A DNA stretch of 64,000 bases. Source: Streptococcus mitis. Its GTDB lineage: Bacteria > Bacillota > Bacilli > Lactobacillales > Streptococcaceae. The stretch covers positions 1 to 64,000 of the forward strand of contig NZ_SPGF01000001.1 in assembly GCF_005844455.1 (NCBI RefSeq). Direction: 5' to 3'. This document shows, in pieces, positions 57,470 to 64,000 of the stretch (the first letter of the stretch is position 1; each line of letters starts with the position of its first letter). The translations under genes and the position numbers were made by a program. Below the pieces are notes generated by a model that was not told where the DNA came from, ran no database searches, and saw nothing but the letters and a program-made list of their open reading frames with translations.

Positions 57470-59804
57470 GCAGAAGAAAAAAGCTTCTCTAATCGACTTA
57501 ATATTTAAGAAAGAGCCTAAGAGATATACTGTTGAAGACACAATACCTTATCTGAGAATGCTAAAAAGTGGAATATGCCAGCTTGATGAAAAGCACTATA
57601 ATAAGTGTATTGCATTTCAGGATATAAACTATCAGCTTGCCTTAGAAGAAGATAAGGATTTGATTTTCAATCAATTTGCGAATGTTTTAAACTCTTTTGA
57701 TCCAAGTGTAGATATTGAGTTTTCATATATCAATCAGCTTGGAAGAAATAATGAATTAAAAGCAGCTATTCAGATACCGGATAAAAATGATGGTTATGAT
57801 GATATTCGATTAGAGTTTCGTGAGATGTTAAAAAGTCAGCTTGCAAAGGGAAATAATGGTTTAAAGAAATCGAAGTATATCACCTTTGGAGTTGAAGCGG
57901 ATAGTTTGGAGCAAGCGACTGCAAAACTTGAGCGACTTGAGATTGATATATTATCAAATCTAAAGAGTATGGGAGTTCGTGCTGAGGGCTTAACTGGAGC
58001 AGAAAGACTGAAGGTATTGCATGATATTTTAAATCCAGATAAGCTCTTTTCTTTTTCCTATAAAGACTTAAAACCAAGAGAAAGTACAAAGACGGTGATT
58101 ACACCAGATTCTTTTAATTTTGTACCAAGTAAGTATTTTAAGTTTGGAAAATATATTGGAGCTGTTAGTCATCTTCAAATACTTGCAAGTGAGCTATCGG
58201 ATAGAATGCTTGCAGAATTTTTAGATATAGATGATAATATCAATATTTCTTTTCATATCAAGGCAGTTGAGCAGACAGAAGCTATTAAAATGGTGAAAAG
58301 AAAAAATACAGATATTGATAAGATGAAGATTGAGGAAAATAAAAAGGCAGTTAGAAGTGGCTATGATATGGACATATTGCCAAGTGATTTAATTACCTAT
58401 GGAGATAATATCAAGATGCTTTTAAAAGACCTTCAGACAAGGGATGAGCGTATGTTTATCGTAACGATTGTCTTTATGAATTTTGCAAGGACAGTACAAA
58501 AACTTGATACGACTATTTCTCAAATTTCATCTATTGCAAGTAAACATAATTGTAAGATTAAACGCTTAGATCATAGCCAAGAACAAGGCTTTATCAGTGT
58601 ATTACCTCTTGGCGTAAATAAGATTGAAATAGATAGGGGACTAACATCATCATCTACAGCAGTCTTTTTACCATTTACAACAGAGGAGCTTTTCATAAAC
58701 TCATCAAATAGCTTGTACTATGGATTAAATGCCTTAAGCCATAATCTCATTATGGCGGATAGAAAAATGCTTAAAAATCCAAATGGCTTAATTTTAGGTA
58801 CGCCTGGTTCTGGCAAGTCCTTTTCCGCAAAGCGTGAAATGGCAAATGCTATTCTTACAACAGATGATGATGTCATTATTTGTGATCCAGAGGGCGAATA
58901 TGGCAATCTTGTTAAACAGTTTAAGGGAGAAGTCATAAAGGTTAGTGCAAAGAGTAAAGACTATCTCAATCCCCTAGATATAAATATGAACTATGGAGAT
59001 GGAGACGCACCACTTAAGGATAAGGCAAACTTTATTATGTCTATGCTTGAACTTGTAGTTGGTGGTAGTGGACTTACAGCAGAAGAAAAGTCTGTTATAG
59101 ATAGGTGCTTACCTAAGATTTACGAGAAATATTTTGAAAATCCAGTTCCAGAGAATATGCCAATACTTCAAAACCTATATGATATGTTAAGAAATCAGGA
59201 AGAAAAAGTAGGAAAGAAACTTGCAACGGAAATGGAGATTTATGTAACAGGCTCTCTTAATGTCTTTAATCACAGGTCAAATGTTGACTTAAACAAGCAG
59301 CTCATTTGCTTTGATATTAAAGAACTTGGAACACAGCTTAAAAAGATAGGAATGCTTGTTATTCAAGATCAGGTGTGGAATAAGGTGTCGCAAAATAGAA
59401 ACACAGGAAAAAGCACAAGATACTACATTGACGAGTTTCACTTGCTTTTAAAAGACGAGCAAACTTCTCAGTATTCTGTTGAAATTTGGAAGAGATTTAG
59501 AAAATGGGGCGGTATTCCAACAGGTATTACCCAAAATGTAAAAGACCTACTTGCAAGTAAAGAAATTGAAAATATTTTTGATAATACGGATTTTATCTTA
59601 ATGCTAAATCAAGCAACAGGTGATAGAGATTGGCTTGTTGTAAAGCTTAAAATTTCAAAAGATCAGGAAAAATTCGTTACCAATTCAAGGGCAGGAGAAG
59701 GCTTAATTTTCTTTGGAAATACCATTGTTCCATTTGTAGATAACTTCCCTAAAGACACAATTCTATATCAAAAGATGACTACAAAACCTGAAGAAGTGAG
59801 GTAG
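57372..59804 (+). CDS. virB4: VirB4-type conjugation ATPase (CD1110 family)
   Basis: 810 aa. It starts at TTG 57372, supported by AAAGGAGG seven bases upstream, well inside prgI. A lysine-rich coiled N-terminus leads to the conserved VirB4 N-terminal domain. Walker A GTPGSGKS lies near 475, DPEGEYG near 507, Walker B YYIDEFHLLL near 684 and GITQNVKDLL near 715. It powers pilus or channel assembly and appears intact. Confidence 0.93.
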   Translation: MNKKRKLQQIQLEKNQKVLKENKRNLKKEKLTKQKKKASLIDLIFKKEPKRYTVEDTIPYLRMLKSGICQLDEKHYNKCIAFQDINYQLALEEDKDLIFNQFANVLNSFDPSVDIEFSYINQLGRNNELKAAIQIPDKNDGYDDIRLEFREMLKSQLAKGNNGLKKSKYITFGVEADSLEQATAKLERLEIDILSNLKSMGVRAEGLTGAERLKVLHDILNPDKLFSFSYKDLKPRESTKTVITPDSFNFVPSKYFKFGKYIGAVSHLQILASELSDRMLAEFLDIDDNINISFHIKAVEQTEAIKMVKRKNTDIDKMKIEENKKAVRSGYDMDILPSDLITYGDNIKMLLKDLQTRDERMFIVTIVFMNFARTVQKLDTTISQISSIASKHNCKIKRLDHSQEQGFISVLPLGVNKIEIDRGLTSSSTAVFLPFTTEELFINSSNSLYYGLNALSHNLIMADRKMLKNPNGLILGTPGSGKSFSAKREMANAILTTDDDVIICDPEGEYGNLVKQFKGEVIKVSAKSKDYLNPLDINMNYGDGDAPLKDKANFIMSMLELVVGGSGLTAEEKSVIDRCLPKIYEKYFENPVPENMPILQNLYDMLRNQEEKVGKKLATEMEIYVTGSLNVFNHRSNVDLNKQLICFDIKELGTQLKKIGMLVIQDQVWNKVSQNRNTGKSTRYYIDEFHLLLKDEQTSQYSVEIWKRFRKWGGIPTGITQNVKDLLASKEIENIFDNTDFILMLNQATGDRDWLVVKLKISKDQEKFVTNSRAGEGLIFFGNTIVPFVDNFPKDTILYQKMTTKPEEVR

Positions 59805-59810
59805 CATCTT

Positions 59811-61892
59811 ATGAGTAAAAAAAGAAAGCGAGATTTGAATGAAAAGTTAAGGGCAAGAGAAGAAAAAATAATCACAAAGGCTGAAACAGATGATGTCCTA
59901 GATTACAAAAGGAAAACTGGAGATGATTACAGGGATAAGGTAGTTAAAGAAGAAAAAAGGTTTCAAGATAAAATTCACGAGAAGATAAGTAAAAGAACGG
60001 ATATTACTAGTGAAATAGAAACAAGTAACAAGAGCAAAAATGCTATAAAAAGAAATATTCGAAGTAACAGTTTTCAAGCCGAAGTAGCCAAGTCAGATTA
60101 TCAAACAGAGGTTAAAGAAAATCGTATCTATGATCCTTTAGCAAAAGACCAAGATGGTGATGGTGTTATTGATAGATATGATAATGACTTTAGAGATAGC
60201 GATGTATCTTATGAGCCTTTAGGTAATAAAAAATCCAAACTTCATGAAAAGCAGAAGAAATCACTTAAAAGAAAGAACTATTCGGATAAGCTCTTTACAA
60301 GAAAAGGGGCAGATAAGAAAAAGGAAGATAATATTAACGTTTCTAACACTGGTAAAGAATTCATCAAAGATAGGGAAAAGAAAAATCAGCTTTATAAAAG
60401 GTATAACAAGGAAACCTTAGTCGGTGGAAGTGTGATTGGAGCTGCAAAACTTGGTGAGGTTACAAGTAATTTTCTATCATCTGGTAGTGATGAAAATGCA
60501 TCGGTTGAAGCTGCTGAAAAAGGCTTAGGAAGTTCCTCTAAACTTATTCATGGTGTAAAGAATTATTCGAACAAGAGAAAAAGTAAGAAGCTATATGATT
60601 TAGAAAAGAGCGATAGGAAAATCCAAAGTAGAAAATCTAAGCTTCAGTTTAGAAAGAGCATGGACGAGGTTAAGAAGACCGACCAATATAAAAAAGCAAA
60701 TGCTTATAAAAAGTTTCAAAAGAAGAAACAGATGAAGTTAGCTATCTATAAACAAAATAAGACAAGAATTAGAGATAGAGTTAAAAAGACACTGATGGAT
60801 ACATTTAAGGTATCTAAAGACTTCATCATAAGAAAAGCAAAAGTGGCAGCAATAGTAGTAGCTGCCATAATTATTTTTGGAACTTTTGTATTTAACTTTG
60901 CAAGCATGACAATGGGTGGATTTGCTAATTCTACGAGCAGTGTTTTAACAACATCATATTTATCAAGACCAAATGTTTTAACTGAGATTAATCAAAGTTT
61001 TTCAAACAAGGAAAATGACTTATATAGCAAGCTTGAAAATGTAGAAAAGAATAATCCCGGATACGATGAATATATCGTAAGAAAAAATGGAGATATTGGT
61101 CATAATGTTCATGAACTTTTATCCTATATCACTTCAAGATGTGGTGAAGTAAAGAGTTTATCTGAAGTTAGTAATATTTTAGATGACTTATTTAAGACTA
61201 TGTACAATGTCGATTATAAAGAGGAAATAGAGATAAGATATAAGTCTGTAACTGAAACTTACACTGATGAAGATGGGAATGAATATACTGAGAGCCACGA
61301 AGAACCTTATGAGTATAGAAAACTCATTGTTACTTTAAGTAAAAGGGAAATGGATAGTGTGGTTCGAGAAGTCTTCGCAAAGTATCCAGATAATTTAAAG
61401 CATTATGAAACACTATTCCTTGCACAGGGGAATATGGGTGAAATGTTTGGCAACACGAATCTCATTACTGCAAATGGTGGCATAGGTGGAGGAAAAGAAT
61501 ACGAAGCATCGTCTGATGTTCAAAAGAAAATTGTAAATGCAGCATATATTACTCCATCACCTGGAGCAGGTTGGTGTGCAATGTGGGTTTCTCAGGTTTA
61601 TCAAAATGCAGGTCTTGGATATATCGGAGGTAATGCTAATGATATGTACCGAAACCATACATTTACTTCTGATAGATCAAAGTTAAAAGTAGGAATGCTT
61701 GTAGCAGTTGAAAGTAGCAGTAGCGGTGGACAAGCTGGACTGACTTATGGTCATGTCGGAATTTATATTGGCGATGGTAAGGTAATGGATAATATCGGAG
61801 TAGTTAGGGTAACAACCTTAGATGATTGGATTGCAACATTCTGTAAACACCATCCAGTAGGATTTGGATTTCCACCAAACGTACAAAGATAG
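59811..61892 (+). CDS. CHAP-domain peptidoglycan hydrolase of the ICE (CD1108 family)
   Basis: 693 aa. A long basic N-terminal region holds a calcium-loop-like DQDGDGVIDRYDND (about 113-126). One membrane helix (about 345-368) is followed by an extracellular part ending in a CHAP amidase/peptidase domain with Cys in GWCAMWVSQVY (near 587) and His in YGHVGIYIGDGK (near 646). It locally opens the cell wall for the conjugation channel (VirB1-like role). Confidence 0.9.
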   Translation: MSKKRKRDLNEKLRAREEKIITKAETDDVLDYKRKTGDDYRDKVVKEEKRFQDKIHEKISKRTDITSEIETSNKSKNAIKRNIRSNSFQAEVAKSDYQTEVKENRIYDPLAKDQDGDGVIDRYDNDFRDSDVSYEPLGNKKSKLHEKQKKSLKRKNYSDKLFTRKGADKKKEDNINVSNTGKEFIKDREKKNQLYKRYNKETLVGGSVIGAAKLGEVTSNFLSSGSDENASVEAAEKGLGSSSKLIHGVKNYSNKRKSKKLYDLEKSDRKIQSRKSKLQFRKSMDEVKKTDQYKKANAYKKFQKKKQMKLAIYKQNKTRIRDRVKKTLMDTFKVSKDFIIRKAKVAAIVVAAIIIFGTFVFNFASMTMGGFANSTSSVLTTSYLSRPNVLTEINQSFSNKENDLYSKLENVEKNNPGYDEYIVRKNGDIGHNVHELLSYITSRCGEVKSLSEVSNILDDLFKTMYNVDYKEEIEIRYKSVTETYTDEDGNEYTESHEEPYEYRKLIVTLSKREMDSVVREVFAKYPDNLKHYETLFLAQGNMGEMFGNTNLITANGGIGGGKEYEASSDVQKKIVNAAYITPSPGAGWCAMWVSQVYQNAGLGYIGGNANDMYRNHTFTSDRSKLKVGMLVAVESSSSGGQAGLTYGHVGIYIGDGKVMDNIGVVRVTTLDDWIATFCKHHPVGFGFPPNVQR

Positions 61893-61907
61893 AAGGGAGT
61901 GGAAAAT

Positions 61908-62138
61908 GTGAATAGGGAACTGAATACTGTTAATAAAAAAATTCAAAAATTATTAGATAAGAAGGCTCAGATCGATAAAGATTTAGAGCCTTTATTTATT
62001 CGTAAAGAAGAACTATTAGACCAAGAATATGTAGTGATTTGTAGAGAGAACAATATCACTCTTGAGGAATTAGTGAAGATGTTCAAAGAGAAAAAAGAAA
62101 AGGAGAAATATAGTAATGAAAAGCAAATTAAAGAATAA
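61908..62138 (+). CDS. DUF4315 family protein
   Basis: 76 aa from GTG 61908, which has GAAGGGAG at proper spacing (GTG 61899 overlaps that site). It is an almost entirely helical coiled coil (VNKKIQKLLDKKAQIDKDLEPL) with the conserved NNITLEELVKMF. DUF4315 always follows the CD1108 gene in these ICEs. Function unknown. It overlaps the next gene by 23 nt. Confidence 0.82.
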   Translation: MNRELNTVNKKIQKLLDKKAQIDKDLEPLFIRKEELLDQEYVVICRENNITLEELVKMFKEKKEKEKYSNEKQIKE

Positions 62139-63723
62139 GAAAGTATTGGCCGCACTTATTGGAGCAGCGTTACTTTTGGTTTCAATTATAGGTGTGATGA
62201 CTGTAAATAAGCAGATTGTATTTGCAAAAGATGGAACTGTACTTTCAATGCTTAATCCGATTGAAGCTCTTGCAGAAACGGAAGAGAAATTTGAAGTAAA
62301 GATTAAATATGTATTTTCAGACGAGAAAGTATTTAAAGAGGAAATTATAAAAGCGGATAAAGGACAAATCCTTGATAGTGGTGATTTGCCAATGTTACCT
62401 GACGATATGAAATTCATTGATGATTTTCTTTATTATGAAGTCAAAGGTGATGGAAAAGATGAGATTATCCGTAGGATTGAAAAGATTGTAAAAGATAAAG
62501 CAACTCAGACTGAAAATGAGAAAGATAAAGAAAAGAAGCTTGAGGAAGTAAAACAGGATAAAGCCACTCAAACAGAAGAAACTAAGAAAGATTCATCAAC
62601 ACAGACTGATATTGCCAAAAATGATTTAGATAAGATGGATAAGGAGTCTAAAGAATTAAAAGAAAAGGTAGATAATCTTAGTAAGGAACTTAAGGATAAA
62701 GATAAGTTAAGTGATAAGCAAAAAGATAAAATCAAAAATTTAGAAGATGAAATTGAGTCTTTGGAAAAGAAAATCAAAAAGGACAAGGACTCTGTTGATT
62801 CATCAAAAGAAAATATTGAGCTTAAAAAATCTATTGAAGAGTTAGAAAAGAAGACTAAGGAACTACAGGAAAAGCTCAATTCCATGAATAAGATAGGGAC
62901 TAATTCTAATTCAACTATCTCAAATCCAGTACCGAAAAATAACGAATCTTTTAGCAAATTTATTCCAAGCACACCTATAAATACAGGAAAAGGTAGCGAT
63001 GCTTCTGGTAATACTTCAACACCGACATCTAAGACTGAAAACAAGGTAGAAACTAAGTCAGATAAAAAAGAGGAGAAACAGGAAATCCGTTATCCGAATA
63101 AGCTAACACCTAAACAGACTTCAAGTAATGGAGATACGTCTTCTATGGATGGAACAAGTAAGCCTGTAAATACCAATAAAGGAGTAGAGTCAGAACCATC
63201 AAAGGCAAGAGGATCTGTTATAGAGAATAAGGATAATGCAAACAAAGATTATCCAATTCACCACAACGATGGTAAAGATAATAAGTCTACGGATATGTAT
63301 TCAGCAGACGCAAGACAGTTTGTAACTTTTACAACTAAAAATGGAAAGACTTTTCATCTAATCATTAATCATGATGAAGATAGCGAGAATGTAATGCTTT
63401 TAACAGAAGTTTCAGAAGATGATTTGTTAAATATGGTTGAAAAGAAAGAAACACAAAAGGAGATTGTAAAGGAAGATCCAATAAAAGAAGAGCCTAAACC
63501 AGTGAAAAAAGAAGAAAGTAGTAATATGGGAACATACTTAATTCTGATTCTTGTAGTAGCTGGAGCATTAGGTGCAGGTTATTACTTTAAGGTTGTTAAA
63601 AAGAAAGAGAATGAAGAACTTGAAGCATTAGAAGATGATGACGATGATTTTTTCTCAGAAGCTGATGAAAGTGAAGAAACATCAGAAATAGAGGTTGAAG
63701 AAATCGAAGAAGATGAAGAATAA
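62116..63723 (+). CDS. DUF4366 surface protein (CD1107 family)
   Basis: 535 aa. An N-terminal signal-anchor helix (about 9-29) leads to a conserved domain (EKFEVKIKYVFSDEKVFKEE). Three TQT repeats (KATQTEN, KATQTEE, SSTQTD) fall near 135-165. A long coiled coil (about 170-255) and a Ser/Thr/Asn-rich linker follow, then the DUF4366 domain (DARQFVTFTTKNGKTFHLIINHD), a second membrane helix (about 472-492) and a very acidic tail. It probably spans the envelope as part of the transfer machine. Confidence 0.85.
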   Translation: MKSKLKNKKVLAALIGAALLLVSIIGVMTVNKQIVFAKDGTVLSMLNPIEALAETEEKFEVKIKYVFSDEKVFKEEIIKADKGQILDSGDLPMLPDDMKFIDDFLYYEVKGDGKDEIIRRIEKIVKDKATQTENEKDKEKKLEEVKQDKATQTEETKKDSSTQTDIAKNDLDKMDKESKELKEKVDNLSKELKDKDKLSDKQKDKIKNLEDEIESLEKKIKKDKDSVDSSKENIELKKSIEELEKKTKELQEKLNSMNKIGTNSNSTISNPVPKNNESFSKFIPSTPINTGKGSDASGNTSTPTSKTENKVETKSDKKEEKQEIRYPNKLTPKQTSSNGDTSSMDGTSKPVNTNKGVESEPSKARGSVIENKDNANKDYPIHHNDGKDNKSTDMYSADARQFVTFTTKNGKTFHLIINHDEDSENVMLLTEVSEDDLLNMVEKKETQKEIVKEDPIKEEPKPVKKEESSNMGTYLILILVVAGALGAGYYFKVVKKKENEELEALEDDDDDFFSEADESEETSEIEVEEIEEDEE

Positions 63724-63814
63724 AATGCACCATAAATTATATGATTTTGGGTGCAAGTTAAAGGCGAGGGAGTATTATCTTTCGCCTTATTTTATTTGAA
63801 AGATTGGAGATAAT

Positions 63815-64000
63815 ATGGATTTAGTTATTGCAGAAAAACCGAGTGTAGCTATATCAATTGCAAAGGTGATAGGAGCTACAAAAAAGAAAGATGGATACTA
63901 TGAGGGAAGTGGATATAGGGTATCATGGTGCGTAGGTCATCTGATTCAGATGGCAAATCCCGATAGCTATGATGAAAAGTATGCTAAGTGGAATATGGAA
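63815..64000 (+). CDS. topB: DNA topoisomerase III (ICE), 5' part cut by window edge
   Basis: The ATG at 63815 follows TGGAGA. MDLVIAEKPSVAISIAKVIGA and VSWCVGHLIQM are the Toprim start of TopB-type topoisomerases. It follows DUF4366 as in other Tn1549-like ICEs. The remainder lies outside the window. Confidence 0.9.
   Translation, partial: MDLVIAEKPSVAISIAKVIGATKKKDGYYEGSGYRVSWCVGHLIQMANPDSYDEKYAKWNME

Overview
The window is a chromosomal segment of Streptococcus pneumoniae or a very close mitis-group relative (S. mitis, S. pseudopneumoniae). The evidence is a choline-binding surface protein, four BOX repeats, IS1381 copies, and a gene order (mevalonate genes, a LiaFSR-type three-gene system, tig, recD2, lepB, rnhC, zapA, cvpA, mutS2) that I recognise from pneumococcal chromosomes.

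Layout. (1) 1-18190 is core genome of moderate GC. It holds an IS1381 remnant, a frameshifted choline-binding protein gene, the mevalonate operon mvaK1-mvaD-mvaK2-fni, a membrane protein/histidine kinase/response regulator operon, an AlkD-like gene split by an intact IS1381, and the housekeeping genes. (2) 18372-19800 is the start of a type III restriction-modification methyltransferase gene, cut inside its SAM-binding motif by a large integrated element. (3) From about 19801 to beyond the right edge lies a low-GC integrative and conjugative element (ICE) of the Tn1549/CTn superfamily. Backbone order is KilA-N, CD1845-like, replication initiator, PcfB, VirD4 (CD1115), SSB, Maff2, VirB6 (CD1112), PrgI, VirB4 (CD1110), CHAP hydrolase (CD1108), DUF4315, DUF4366 (CD1107), topoisomerase III.

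The ICE is a nested set of elements. Its virD4 coupling-protein gene is broken twice: by a 2735-bp group II intron (23464-26198) and by a mobilizable element, IME1 (about 26425-41547), which has its own large serine recombinase, MobQ relaxase and an oriT-like site. Joining 22704-23463, 26199-26424 and 41548-42343 restores one 593-codon frame. The small Maff2 gene is broken by a second mobilizable element, IME2 (about 43974-55822). IME2 is visibly more GC-rich, carries tet(W), and has a different serine recombinase and a MobP-type relaxase with MobC. Joining 43849-43973 to 55823-55913 restores 71 codons.

How it works together. IME1 carries a regulated transport cassette: a TetR regulator, a ClbS/DfsB-family protein, two ABC half-transporters, and a complete ECF module (fused double ATPase, EcfT, S component). 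The TetR promoter holds a 17-bp motif exactly between its -35 and -10; the same motif, inverted, lies in a 24-bp palindrome in front of the ABC genes. IME2 carries tet(W) behind a leader-peptide/terminator attenuator. Both IMEs sit in transfer genes of their carrier, so the resident ICE is predicted to be transfer-defective until they excise. Several other genes carry single-base lesions (choline-binding protein, alpha/beta hydrolase, VirB6, an amber codon in an IME2 sigma-like gene). These are either real decay or assembly errors in homopolymers. No rRNA, tRNA or CRISPR array was seen.
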